Positions 20,276-32,484 are shown, counted from the first letter of the stretch. The stretch is DNA of 64,000 nt from Chloroflexota bacterium (GCA_022824225.1 JAJEAH010000027.1:1-64000), one strand, 5' to 3'. Numbers and translations: made by a program. Notes: generated by a model from the letters alone, not told the origin.

Positions 20276-21685
20276 GTGAGTATCGTGCATTCGAACAAGA
20301 TTACGCGTCGCACCGCGCTCGCGGGCGTGGGGGCAGGCGCGCTGGGCGTGGTAATTGCCGCCGCGTGCGGGCAGGCGACAATGGCCACGGAAGAAGCGCC
20401 CAAGGCGGAGATGGCGGAAGAGGCGCCCAAGGCTGAACCGACGGCCATGCCGGAAATGGAAACGGTTACCATTTCCATGATCTCGGCGGAGAAGCCGACC
20501 ACGCGGCCGGTGTTGGAGCCGGTGTTCGCCGACTTCAGCGATGAAATGCCGCATATCGCAATCGACCTGGTGCCGTCCGGCGGCTGGGGCGAGGTGAGAA
20601 CGAAATTCTACGCGGCGCAAGCGGCCGGCGACCCCATCAACATCATGGAGAACGGCTGGAGCGCGGTGCTCACCACGTTCGAGACCGGTGTCACCATTGA
20701 CCTCGCGCCGCTCTTCACGCGCGACAAGATCGATCCCGCCGCTACGTTTGCCGCTCCGGCCATCGATATGTGGACGGTGGAAGGCAGAATTCTCGGTATG
20801 CCCATCACCATGTCGGTGGACGCGATGGCGTACAACGTGGAACTCTTCGAGGCGAACGGGATCAACCCCCTGCCTGTCGACTTGAACGACACCGACTGGA
20901 ATATGGAGACCTTCCTGGACCTGGCAACCCAGCTCACCAACGAGGACCGCACGCAGTTCGGTCACGGCGGCGGTATCACGTGCTCCAACGGCGGCGGCAT
21001 CGGCACCGGCACGTATTGGGGCGTGGGACCGTGGGATTCGGAGGCAGGGCGGGCGACGATCGACTCGCCCGAATTCGTCGACGCGCTGAATTGGTGGCGC
21101 GACTTTGGCGACAAGCACCGCGTTTCGCCAAACGCTGACGAGCGTGAGGCGGCCATGGGCGGCCAGAGCGGCAACGTCTTCATGTCGGGCAAAGTGGCCA
21201 TGCAGCTTACGTGCACGTCCTTCCGCGATGCCCCCTTTACGTGGGCCCTGGGCACGATGCCGTATTCCGGCGAAGGACCGAGCCAGTCGGGCCGCACGTG
21301 GACACATCCCCTGCAGATGGCAGACGACGGCCCCGATAACAACGATCTTGCTTGGGAGCTTTTCAAGTGGCTCCTGCGGCCGGAGAACGGCGGACGCTTC
21401 CCGCCATCTGCCGGTCACGTCGTTTCGCCGCTGCTGAATGACGACGCCTCCTCGCTGGCGCAGGCGGGCTACCTGGACGCGTTGGGCGTAGATCCCCGGG
21501 CGTTCCTCCTGCACTCGCGGACGACCAAACCGGCAGGTTGGGGCCTGTGGACGTTCACCGAATACGGCGACATTTCCGGCGACCTCAACGGTCAGTACCG
21601 TGAGTTCATCGCCGGCAACCTCACTGCCGCGGAGTACGCGCGCTGGGCGGCCGATCTCATCAACGAGACACTTGGCGGACGGTAG
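20276..21685 (+). CDS. ABC transporter extracellular (sugar-type) solute-binding lipoprotein
   Basis: KITRRTALAGVGAGALGVVIAAACG Tat/lipobox; QAAGDPINIMENGWSAVLTTFE, SGKVAMQLTCTSFRDAPFTWALGTMP. Confidence 0.8.
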   Translation: MSIVHSNKITRRTALAGVGAGALGVVIAAACGQATMATEEAPKAEMAEEAPKAEPTAMPEMETVTISMISAEKPTTRPVLEPVFADFSDEMPHIAIDLVPSGGWGEVRTKFYAAQAAGDPINIMENGWSAVLTTFETGVTIDLAPLFTRDKIDPAATFAAPAIDMWTVEGRILGMPITMSVDAMAYNVELFEANGINPLPVDLNDTDWNMETFLDLATQLTNEDRTQFGHGGGITCSNGGGIGTGTYWGVGPWDSEAGRATIDSPEFVDALNWWRDFGDKHRVSPNADEREAAMGGQSGNVFMSGKVAMQLTCTSFRDAPFTWALGTMPYSGEGPSQSGRTWTHPLQMADDGPDNNDLAWELFKWLLRPENGGRFPPSAGHVVSPLLNDDASSLAQAGYLDALGVDPRAFLLHSRTTKPAGWGLWTFTEYGDISGDLNGQYREFIAGNLTAAEYARWAADLINETLGGR

Positions 21686-21783
21686 AGCCGTCTGCCGGTA
21701 GACTGACCCAGTCAGCGCCGTTTCACACAACGCACACGTCGGCCGGCGGCCAGCGCAGAGCTGCTCGCCGGCTTTCGGCGATA

Positions 21784-21815
21784 GTCCAGGGGCACGATGT
21801 GTCGCGCCCCTGGAC
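21784..21815. terminator. Stem-loop downstream of solute-binding protein gene
   Basis: GTCCAGGGGC-N12-GCCCCTGGAC, 10-bp perfect arms. Confidence 0.45.
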
Positions 21816-22137
21816 TTACCATGCAATTAAGTTGCGCGCTTGCCCAAGACACCTACCGCGAACTGTCGCTGTCCCCCCGGAGTCTCTGCCGCGCACGCGG
21901 GAATCTATCTGCTAAATGCGTATGCGGATGGCGACCATGGCCGCACAGGCGGTAATCCATCCTAGGCTCTTCGAGTTCCCAATCCACGGAAAGAGGCGAG
22001 GAGAGACGCCCACAAGGGTTGAGCACTTCTGGAGATTCTCAGACGAACTCAGGTGATGGTAGTTTCCTGAATTCCGGCCAACCCTTGACATGCCCCGCAG
22101 CTGCGAGGAACGGCGGTGAAACGGAAAGAGCATAGTT

Positions 22138-23589
22138 GTGGCAACTCCCAAACACGGTGAACTAGAGGCCGGCGCCGGCGCCGTGCGCATCAATCCTCCG
22201 GTCGGCGTGCCGCTCCCCCTGGCCTACAGCGGGGGCGGCGATGACGTGGTGGTGGAGGGCCACCATGACGACTGCTGGGCGAGGGCCGTGGTGGTGGCGC
22301 AGGGCGAGACTCGCCTTGCCATCGTCGCGGTTGACATCTGCACCATGCGCGACGACCAATACCAGGAGATTGCGGCCCGCACTGCGGCGCGCTGTGGCAT
22401 TCCCGCGGCACACGTTACGGTGGCGTGCACCCACAACCACTCCAATGCGCCCTTGCTGGAGCCCTTTGGCGCGCCGCCCGGCCCGTGGCAGGAGGTCCTC
22501 ACCGATCTCATCGTTTCCGCCGTCTATCAGGCCGGCCAGCGCATGCAGCCGGTGTCCCGCATACGCCAGGCCGCCGCCCGCCATGACCAAGCGGCCTACA
22601 ACCGCCGGGTGGACTTGCCGGACGTGGTCTGCATGCTCATCGGCGCAGAGCCGAGTTGGGACGGCTTGATCGAAAGTCTGGCAGAGCGGCTAGGGGCGAC
22701 GCGTGCGCAACTGGGCGCGCCGCAGGAACCCATCACGCCCAACGGGGTCGTCGACGACCTCCTGCGACTCTTGGTTTTCGAGGACAGCGAGGGGCGAGCC
22801 ATCGCCAGCATCGTCAGCGCCGCCTGCCATCCGGTCACCCACAGCTTTGCCGACCGCCGCACGTCGGCGGACTATCCCGGCTACCTGGTCGACCTGGCCG
22901 AACGCGAGTTGGGCGGCGTCGCGCTCTTCCTGCAAGGTTGCAGCGGCGACGTGCGCACCCGCTACCAATCGTCGGCCTACGCCGAGGTGTCCCGGCTGGG
23001 CCGGCAATTCGGCAGCGCGCTCCTGCGGGCCGTGAGCAGCCTGGCGGAAGTCCCCGGCCCCCACGCCATCGCGGCGGAGACGCGGGAAATCGACTTGCCG
23101 CTGAAGCCCTATCAGGCTCGCGACTGGCAACGTGCCCGGCTAGCCGAGGTGGAACAGAGCCTAGACCAACGCGCGCAATTGCCGCCCACTGGCGCCGCGG
23201 ACATACGACAACGCTGGCAACTCTACCAGGAAAGCGCCTTCCTGCGTTACCAACTGCGGTGGGGCGATTTGGAAACTCCCGGCGAAGACCTGAAGCGAGA
23301 GCACACGAGGGTGACGCTGCAAGCGGTCAAACTGGGGCGGACGCTGCTCCTGACGTCGCCTGCAGAGGTCTTTGCCGCCACTGGCATTGAGCTCACCGCC
23401 TGGGCCAAAGCGCAGGGCTGGCAGAGCAGCATCGTCGCGTCTTGCACGAATGGTTACGTCAATTATATCCCGCCCCGCGCCGAGGCGGAACGGGGCGGCT
23501 TCGAGCCAAGCTGCACGATGCTGGCGCCGGGCTCTTGCGAACTGATGGTGGACGCCCTGCAGCAACTGGGACAGCGCGTCGCAACCTGA
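22138..23589 (+). CDS. Neutral/alkaline ceramidase-like protein (N-terminal domain type)
   Basis: LEAGAGAVRINPPVGVPLPLAYS...AIVAVDICTMRDDQYQEIA...HVTVACTHNHSNAP...FLQGCSGDVRTRY; GTG start. Confidence 0.65.
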   Translation: MATPKHGELEAGAGAVRINPPVGVPLPLAYSGGGDDVVVEGHHDDCWARAVVVAQGETRLAIVAVDICTMRDDQYQEIAARTAARCGIPAAHVTVACTHNHSNAPLLEPFGAPPGPWQEVLTDLIVSAVYQAGQRMQPVSRIRQAAARHDQAAYNRRVDLPDVVCMLIGAEPSWDGLIESLAERLGATRAQLGAPQEPITPNGVVDDLLRLLVFEDSEGRAIASIVSAACHPVTHSFADRRTSADYPGYLVDLAERELGGVALFLQGCSGDVRTRYQSSAYAEVSRLGRQFGSALLRAVSSLAEVPGPHAIAAETREIDLPLKPYQARDWQRARLAEVEQSLDQRAQLPPTGAADIRQRWQLYQESAFLRYQLRWGDLETPGEDLKREHTRVTLQAVKLGRTLLLTSPAEVFAATGIELTAWAKAQGWQSSIVASCTNGYVNYIPPRAEAERGGFEPSCTMLAPGSCELMVDALQQLGQRVAT

Positions 23590-23723
23590 TCCCGCCCACG
23601 GCAGGCCCCGACAGACCGCTCGTCGCGCGACGGTCTCCCTCGCCTGGTTGCTCGCGGCGAAACGCATGCGCCCTGCCCGCATCCAGCGCGCGCCGCCTCG
23701 CGCGAGCGCGGACCAAACGCAAA

Positions 23724-23747
23724 AGGAGCGCCCAATTGGGCGCTCCT
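23724..23747. terminator. Rho-independent terminator for ftsH
   Basis: AGGAGCGCCC-AATT-GGGCGCTCCT; on the minus strand followed by TTTTGCGTTTGG; 50 bp beyond the ftsH stop. Confidence 0.7.
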
Positions 23748-23799
23748 CTGTCATTCCCTACCTATGCGGCCGAAAACGGGCACGCAGGCGCGCAGCCTC

Positions 23800-25758
<1,959 letters not shown>

Positions 25759-25830
25759 AATGCTCTTCCTCAGGCAAATGCTCTACAGAACATTGTAAGC
25801 GCGAGGCTAACCACCACATTTGCCACGTTC

Positions 25831-25836
25831 ATTATA
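25831..25836 (-). promoter_or_regulatory. Extended -10 element upstream of ftsH
   Basis: Minus strand TGGTATAAT (TGn + consensus TATAAT), 73 bp upstream of the ftsH start. Confidence 0.5.
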
Positions 25837-26256
25837 CCACACCACTGTGTGAACCAATGCACATGCCCGCCGTTAGCGGCTTGGGTGCGCGCCAGGACGC
25901 AAGACCGGCGTCCGGCCAGCGAGGCCCGGCGATAGGACCTCGCCGCAAGTTGCTGCCTCAAAGCCGCGCCATCGCCGCGGCTGCCTACTGGAGAAGAAAG
26001 AGAGAGTGTGCGCCGCGTGACGCCCTGAAACCGCCAAGGTGAGGAATGCAGCGACCGTTGGAACACACAGTAGAACAGCGGCGTGCCGCGGGAGCGCGTT
26101 GCGCACATGCGTTTCGCGACCACCCAAAGCGCACTCTTACCACGACCGCGCCTTGCCGCGCTGCCGGCGGCTCTAACGTGTCACCGCCCGCAAGCGGTTA
26201 CCACATGCAATGCGGCGAGCCGGCGCCAACGCCGCACAACAAATGCATGTCCTATC

Positions 26257-28170
26257 CTACGTGGAGGGCACCGCGCTGGGCTGGCCGGCGGCCTTTGCGT
26301 CATCCAAGCCCGCGGTCACGCCGGTGGTGTACAGCTCGGCATAGAAGCCTTGTGCCGCCAGCAGATCGTCGTGTTTGCCCCGCTCGACAATCCTGCCGTC
26401 CCGCAGCACGTGGATAGCGTCCGCGTTCTTGATGGTGGACAGGCGATGAGCGATGACGAACGCCGTTCTGCCGCGCAGGAGCGTGGCGAGCGCGCGCTGG
26501 ATCAGGATTTCGGTGTGTGCATCCACGCTGCTGGTAGCTTCGTCGAGTATCAGAATGCGCGGGTCGATCAAGAGCGCCCGGGCGAAGCAAATCAACTGGC
26601 GTTGACCGACGGAGAGCCTACCGCCGCGTTCCATGACCGGCGTCTGGTAGCCGTCCGGCAAACGCTTGATGAAACTATCGATGCCCACGGCCTGGGCGGC
26701 CGCCTCCACTTCCGCCATGCTGGCGGTGGGCTTCCCGTAGCGGATGTTCTCCAGAATGGTGCCGGAAAAGAGGAAGCTATCCTGCAGCACCATCCCGACT
26801 TGGCTGCGCAGCGACCGGATTTGCACGTCCCGCAGATCGTGGCCGTCAATCGTGATCTGGCCTTCCTGCACGTCATAGAACCGCATGAGCAGATTGACGA
26901 TGGAGGTCTTGCCCGCGCCCGTCGGCCCAACCAGGGCTATGGTCTCCCCGGGTTTCGCTTCCAGATCGATATCCATGAGCACGGGCTGTTCCGGGTCGTA
27001 GCCAAACGTCACGTCCGCAAAGCGCACGTGCCCGTTCACCCCTGACAACACCGGCGCATCAGGCTTGTCTACGATTTCGGGATCGGTATCGAGGAGCTGG
27101 AAGATGCGCTCTCCACCGGCCATGGCTTGTTGCAGGTTGGTATACCACTGCGACATTTCGCGAATGGGCATGAAGAACTGCTGAACGTAGGAGAGAAAAG
27201 CCACGAGTATTCCCACCGTAATGGCGCCATCGATCACGCGGTAGCCGCCGTAGACGATGACGATGCCGATTGCCAGCGCAGTGATCAATTCCACTGCCGG
27301 GGGAAATGCCGCCATGACCCGGGCCGCGCGCAGCGACGCGTCCAGGTTTTCGCGGTTCGTGCCCTGAAACTGGCGGTAGTTCAAGTCTTCCCGCGTAAAC
27401 GACTGGGCGACGCGGACCCCGCTGATGTTCTCTTGCAGGTTCGCATACACCATCCCAACACGATGCCGCACTTCCCGGAAGCGGCTGCGGGCCTGGGAAC
27501 TAAACACTCGCGTAATGAGGTACATGAGCGGCATCACGACGAACGTGACCAGCGAGAGAGCGGGGTCTAAGAGCAACATCGCGCCCAAAATGAGCACGAG
27601 AACCAGAAAGTCGGCTATCAACGTCATGGTGCCCTGGGAAAACGCGTTGTTCAACGCGTTGACGTCGCTGGTCACCCGGGCAATGATGACGCCGATCTCA
27701 TTGCTGTCGAGATAGCGAAATGAGAGCTTTTGCAGGTGGTCAACGACGCGCACGCGCAGTGAATGCAGCATGCGCTGGGAAATCGCCGCCATCATGGCGC
27801 CGTGCGTATACGACGACACGCCCATGACGACCAAGCTCAGGAGGTAGAGGACTGCCGCGAACGCCAGGACTCGCGTGTCCCCGGTGGCGATGCCGTCGTC
27901 GATTGCGATCTTGATCAAGAGCGGGCCGGCCATGGTGGCGCACGACGTAACGATGACGAGGAAGACGGCAACCACGATCTGCCCTACGTGGGGTTTCAGG
28001 AACGGCAACATGCGGCGCGCAATATTCTGGTCGAACGCTTTGGTGTCCGGATCGATCTGGACACTGTCGTCGCCGCCGCCGCGCCAACTGCTGCGGGAAC
28101 CGAAGCCGCCGCGCGAACTGAAGCCGCCGCGGGAGCTGAAGCCCCCCATGTCAAAGCCGCCGCTTATCAT
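26257..28170 (-). CDS. ABC exporter (type IV fold) ATP-binding/permease subunit A
   Basis: Six TM region; Walker A GPTGAGKTS, signature LSVGQRQL, Walker B ILILDEATSSVD, H-loop VIAHRLST; Gly/Arg/Phe-rich N-terminus. Confidence 0.93.
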   Translation of the reverse strand: MISGGFDMGGFSSRGGFSSRGGFGSRSSWRGGGDDSVQIDPDTKAFDQNIARRMLPFLKPHVGQIVVAVFLVIVTSCATMAGPLLIKIAIDDGIATGDTRVLAFAAVLYLLSLVVMGVSSYTHGAMMAAISQRMLHSLRVRVVDHLQKLSFRYLDSNEIGVIIARVTSDVNALNNAFSQGTMTLIADFLVLVLILGAMLLLDPALSLVTFVVMPLMYLITRVFSSQARSRFREVRHRVGMVYANLQENISGVRVAQSFTREDLNYRQFQGTNRENLDASLRAARVMAAFPPAVELITALAIGIVIVYGGYRVIDGAITVGILVAFLSYVQQFFMPIREMSQWYTNLQQAMAGGERIFQLLDTDPEIVDKPDAPVLSGVNGHVRFADVTFGYDPEQPVLMDIDLEAKPGETIALVGPTGAGKTSIVNLLMRFYDVQEGQITIDGHDLRDVQIRSLRSQVGMVLQDSFLFSGTILENIRYGKPTASMAEVEAAAQAVGIDSFIKRLPDGYQTPVMERGGRLSVGQRQLICFARALLIDPRILILDEATSSVDAHTEILIQRALATLLRGRTAFVIAHRLSTIKNADAIHVLRDGRIVERGKHDDLLAAQGFYAELYTTGVTAGLDDAKAAGQPSAVPST

Positions 28171-30056
28171 CTGCCGTTCGTCTCCCCTGCGTTCCCACCT
28201 TCAACGGCGACCAGCGTATCCTGCGGGCCGTTGCCGGCCGCCTGGGCCGCTCGCTGCCGCGCCATGTGTTCTTCCTGTTCCTGCAATTGATACACGTACA
28301 TGTCGCGGTAGAGGCCCGGCTGGGTTACGAGTTCGTCGTGCGTGCCGCGTTGCACGATGCGGCCTTCATCGAGCACGACGATTTCATTCGCTTCGCGCAC
28401 GCTGGAGACCCGTTGGGCGATGATGAATGTCGTGCGCCCGCGCATCAGCGCTTTGAGCGCTATTTGCAGCGCCGCTTCCGTGCGCGTGTCCACGGCGGAC
28501 GTTGACTCATCGAGGACGAGGACTTTGGGGTCGAGCAGCAGGGCCCGGGCAATTGCCACGCGCTGCTTCTGCCCGCCGGAAAGCGTCACTCCCCGTTCGC
28601 CGACGTGCGTGTCGTAGCCATCCGGCAATTGACTGATGAACTCGTGGGCCTGCGCCGCCTCAGCCGCCGCGACCACGCCCTCCTCAGTCGCATCCGGCCG
28701 GCCGTAGGAGATGTTCTCGCGGATAGACGCCGCAAAGAGGAAGGTCTCCTGCGCAACCAGGCCGATGTGCTGGCGGAGCGCGCGAAAGGTCAGATCGCGT
28801 ATATCGTAGTCGTCTACGGTGATCTTGCCTGTCGACACATCGTAGAAACGGGGCAGCAAGTTGATGATAGTACTCTTTCCCGAACCCGTACTCCCCACGA
28901 TGCCAATTACTTCTCCGGCCTTGGCATGGATATTGATGTCTTCCAACACGGGCAAGCCGCCGGCCCGGTAGGATACCTGCTCGAATGAGACGTTGCCGGC
29001 AACGGAAGCTACGTCGATTGCATCGGGTTTTTCCTCGATCTCCGATTGGGTGTCGAGGATTTCGAAGATGCGCTCCCCCGCCGCGACCGCCCGGGCATAG
29101 GTGTTGATAGTCATGCCCAACATTCGGATCGGGCGCTGTAAGAGCATCAGGTAGGCGCTGAACGCCACCAGGGTGCCCAAGCTCATGCCGCCGGCTATCA
29201 CTTGCAGCCCGCCGTACCAGACCACGGCGGAGGTGCCGATGCCGGCGATGAATTGGAGCAACGGGTTGCGCATGGCGAAGAGTTCCATAGTGCGCGAGGT
29301 GGCCACCGCCAACCGGTCGCTGCGAAATAGGAACTTCTCCGTCTCCCGGCCTTCTTGGGCGAACGCCCGCACCACGCGCATGCCGGAAAGGTCTTCCTGC
29401 AACACGGTGCTGAGTTCCGCGGTCTCCTGCTGCACCAGGCTAAACATGGGTCGCAACTGACGGGCAAAGATCAAGGCGATGACGAACAACACCGGCATGG
29501 TCGCGAGGGAAAGCAACGCCAGTTGCCAATTCGTCAACAGGAGGACCGCCAAGACCGCGACAAACGTCAGCAGCATCAGCGCCCCATTGATAAGGCCCTG
29601 CGAAACGAAGAAGCGGATTTGTTCCACGTCGCTGGTAGCCCGTGACATGAGCTGACCGGTCTGCGAGCGATCATGATAGGCAAAGGAGAGGCGCTGGTAC
29701 TGATTGAAGATGCGGTTGCGCAGGTCAAAGCACACGCGCTGGGAGAGATACTCGGCAAGAAAGACCTGGGAAAACGTGAAGATGCCCTTGATGAGCGTCG
29801 CGCCCAGGATGAAGCCGGCGAAGAGAAACAGGATTTCAATCGGTTCGAGCGAAAAGAGCGTCTCCGTGCCCGCTGCCGCAACGCCGCCTTGAACGGCTTG
29901 TTCTTGCTGGTCCCCCAGCGCCTGATCGACGACGTCGCCGATCAAACGCGGAATGAGCAAGCTGAGGAGCGTGGTTCCCAACAACGCGCCGTACGCCAGA
30001 AAGGCGAGTTTGCGATAGCGCCACGTATAGAGAAAGAGCCGCCGAAGCGTATCCAT
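28167..30056 (-). CDS. ABC exporter (type IV fold) ATP-binding/permease subunit B
   Basis: Walker A GSTGSGKST, signature LSGGQKQR, Walker B VLVLDESTSAVD, H-loop position Gln (IIAQRVSS); 4-bp ATGA overlap with subunit A. Confidence 0.93.
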   Translation of the reverse strand: MDTLRRLFLYTWRYRKLAFLAYGALLGTTLLSLLIPRLIGDVVDQALGDQQEQAVQGGVAAAGTETLFSLEPIEILFLFAGFILGATLIKGIFTFSQVFLAEYLSQRVCFDLRNRIFNQYQRLSFAYHDRSQTGQLMSRATSDVEQIRFFVSQGLINGALMLLTFVAVLAVLLLTNWQLALLSLATMPVLFVIALIFARQLRPMFSLVQQETAELSTVLQEDLSGMRVVRAFAQEGRETEKFLFRSDRLAVATSRTMELFAMRNPLLQFIAGIGTSAVVWYGGLQVIAGGMSLGTLVAFSAYLMLLQRPIRMLGMTINTYARAVAAGERIFEILDTQSEIEEKPDAIDVASVAGNVSFEQVSYRAGGLPVLEDINIHAKAGEVIGIVGSTGSGKSTIINLLPRFYDVSTGKITVDDYDIRDLTFRALRQHIGLVAQETFLFAASIRENISYGRPDATEEGVVAAAEAAQAHEFISQLPDGYDTHVGERGVTLSGGQKQRVAIARALLLDPKVLVLDESTSAVDTRTEAALQIALKALMRGRTTFIIAQRVSSVREANEIVVLDEGRIVQRGTHDELVTQPGLYRDMYVYQLQEQEEHMARQRAAQAAGNGPQDTLVAVEGGNAGETNGR

Positions 30057-30415
30057 AGTTGGCTACCCCGCACCTCCTTCTCTTGCGACGCAGACTCTCA
30101 GGTCTCAAACCAAACCCTGGCAAGTGCCGCCGTCTTCCGACACGCGCACACCGGACCCATGGCAACCACGGGCGGATTCGGGAACAATTCATACTCGCAC
30201 GTTTACGTTAATGTGCATGCTAGCACGCGGCGGCGGGCCGGTCAAACGATGGTTGCGTCAATGCTGGCCAGGTTCCGGGCTGCCTCCGCGCCGCGTTTGC
30301 CCAGGTGTAGGGCGCGATGCCCGGATCTGCCGTCTCTCGCGGATTTGCGGCAAGCCTAGCGGTAGTGGCCCGCGCGGCGCGACCTGTGCTTCGCGGGCCC
30401 TGTCGCCCAGCTATC

Positions 30416-31231
30416 CTAGCTCTGGCAGCGCGCGCAAAAGTGTGTGCCGCGTTGGGCGACCACGATGCGCTGGATTGGCGCGCCGCAGGTGAGGCAGGGC
30501 TCCTCCGCGCGGCCGTAGACCGACAGGTGGCTGCGGTAGCGGCCGGGTCTGCCTTCCGCATCGCGGTAAACGGCATCGAACGTCGTGCCCCCGTTGGCGA
30601 TGGCCGCCTGCAGGATGCTGCGCGTGGCGTCGAGGAGCCTGGCGACTTCCGCCTCGGCCAGGGAGCCGGCCGGTCTGCGCGGATGCAGGTTGCTGGCAAA
30701 GAGGATCTCGTCCACGTATATGTTGCCCAAGCCAGCGATGATGCGCTGATCGAGCAGCAGCGACTTCAACGGCGCCGTACGCCGGGCCAGGCGATCTTGC
30801 AGGGCGGCAACGGTGAGCGCCGGATCAAACGGCTCCGGGCCCAGCGGCGCAAAGAGCGCCGCCAGACGGTCGTCGTCCACCAGCCAAATGCGTCCGAACC
30901 GGCGCACGTCGTAGAAGCACAGCACCCGGCCTGAAGCGAAGTTCCACTGAGCGCGCAGGTAGCGCATGTCCTCCACCGGCCGATCCAACCGCAACCGGCC
31001 GCTCATGCGCAGGTGCACGACCAGGTTGTGCGCCTCCAACGCGATGACGAGATACTTGGCGCGGCGGTGAATGCCCGTGACCCGTTTTCCCGGCGCTATG
31101 CCAACGATGGCTTCCGGGCTGGGTTCAGCCACGGCGTGGGGATCGAGCAGCGGCACGGCCGCAATCACGTCTTCGGGGAGGTGCGGCGCCAAGCTGCGGC
31201 GAATGGTTTCGACTTCCGGTAGCTCAGGCAA
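30416..31231 (-). CDS. mutM: Formamidopyrimidine-DNA glycosylase
   Basis: MPELPEVETIRRSLAPHL N-terminus; IIAGLGNIYVDEILFASNLHPRR; zinc finger CLTCGAPIQRIVVAQRGTHFCARCQ. Confidence 0.96.
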   Translation of the reverse strand: MPELPEVETIRRSLAPHLPEDVIAAVPLLDPHAVAEPSPEAIVGIAPGKRVTGIHRRAKYLVIALEAHNLVVHLRMSGRLRLDRPVEDMRYLRAQWNFASGRVLCFYDVRRFGRIWLVDDDRLAALFAPLGPEPFDPALTVAALQDRLARRTAPLKSLLLDQRIIAGLGNIYVDEILFASNLHPRRPAGSLAEAEVARLLDATRSILQAAIANGGTTFDAVYRDAEGRPGRYRSHLSVYGRAEEPCLTCGAPIQRIVVAQRGTHFCARCQS

Positions 31232-31593
31232 GGCAACCTCGTCAGCTCTGTGCTTTCGTTAGAGTTTGACCGTTTGCCGGCGCGTCGAACCGACACTTGC
31301 AACGTCAAGCGCCGCACAGGCGAGGCCCGGCAGCCCATTCCTTCCTGATTCTCAAATGGGGCGCGCCCATAGCCAAGCGCGGCCTGCGCTCAAACAGTTG
31401 CCGGGCTGCTCGAATAGCCCTAGTACACACTGAGCAATTCGCGGGGGTGCGCTCTGCGTCCGTCACAGGCCGGCGCCGCCTCCCGATTGAGGAACACGTG
31501 GGGGGGAATGTTCCGGTAAAATGCGCAAGCCCACGGTTTCTAACGGTAAGCAATTGGAGCACTGCGGCGCGGTGTCACGCTGCCGGTCGCCGC

Positions 31594-32208
31594 CTAGCGC
31601 AGCTTTTCGCCGGTAAGGTGCAGTTGGCCCGGGAGGATCGCGACGTGCGTTACCCGTATTCCGTACTCCGTCCTGAACCAGATATCGAGCTGCTCGTTGA
31701 CCTCAGCGGATGCCTCCGCGATGTACCATGCGGGCACGGCGATGAAGCCAAATCTCCCCTTCACGCCCTCCACCTCTAACCTCCCATTGCGCACCACCAG
31801 GCTGCCGCTAACCTGGATCGTTGCGCGAAATGGACGTTCGAGGCGCCCCCGAATGGTGAAGACGTCGGGCTCGAATACAAGAACTACGCCCGAAACTTCT
31901 CCTTCATCATCGCTGGCAGCGATGGCGGCGGCGATTTTCGGCGTCAATTCGCGTTCTGAGATTGTCAACGTATACTGCCCGGGCGCAGGCGAAGGGCACA
32001 AGAGTAGCGGCATTGTTGGCGGCTCTTCTTGCGGCGGCAGACAGGACACCCACGTGTACGGCGCACTCGGCGCCGCGTCTGGCGTGCTCAGGGACGCGGG
32101 CGGAGCTTCGGCGGATCTCGGCGCCGCAATTTCACCGCCGCAGTGCGCGAGGAGCAGCACACTCGCCAGGACCGCCAGCAAACTGGATTGGACCCGCATC
32201 CGCCCCAT
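31594..32208 (-). CDS. Secreted/lipoprotein of unknown function, paralog of 32485..33195 (YpmS/LmeA-like fold suspected)
   Basis: SLLAVLASVLLLAHCGG lipobox; C-terminal domain aligns by eye with neighbour: VVLVFEPDVFTIRGRLERPFRATIQVSGSLVV...ILPGQLHLTGEKLR. Confidence 0.6.
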   Translation of the reverse strand: MGRMRVQSSLLAVLASVLLLAHCGGEIAAPRSAEAPPASLSTPDAAPSAPYTWVSCLPPQEEPPTMPLLLCPSPAPGQYTLTISERELTPKIAAAIAASDDEGEVSGVVLVFEPDVFTIRGRLERPFRATIQVSGSLVVRNGRLEVEGVKGRFGFIAVPAWYIAEASAEVNEQLDIWFRTEYGIRVTHVAILPGQLHLTGEKLR

Positions 32209-32484
32209 GTGCCCAGCACCTCGGATTGCGTCAAACTGTCCCACATTCCCAGTGTGCATGAAGTAGCCAGCGACCGCACTGCCGCGCCTTTCCGGCGCCC
32301 GCCGCCTCTCCACCGCCTGTGGGCGGCCGCCCTCGAGGGAGGAAGTACTCGGCCGCCAGACATGCGCTGGCCGCTCCGGACGTTGTCCAAGGAGTTCGGC
32401 ACGCCGTCCCTGGGCAGCAAGAGGCGATTGCCTGCAACCACAATGCCGCAAAAGCCATGCTGGCAAGCGTTCGAGCGCGCTTAG

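Noticed and set aside
20252-21826. 524-aa minus-strand ORF
   Set aside because: Antisense to a clear solute-binding protein gene; sequence is the low-information His/Arg-rich mirror typical of GC-rich DNA.
28167-28170. Possible frameshift between the two ABC exporter genes
   Set aside because: The 4-bp ATGA overlap is normal translational coupling; both proteins are full length.
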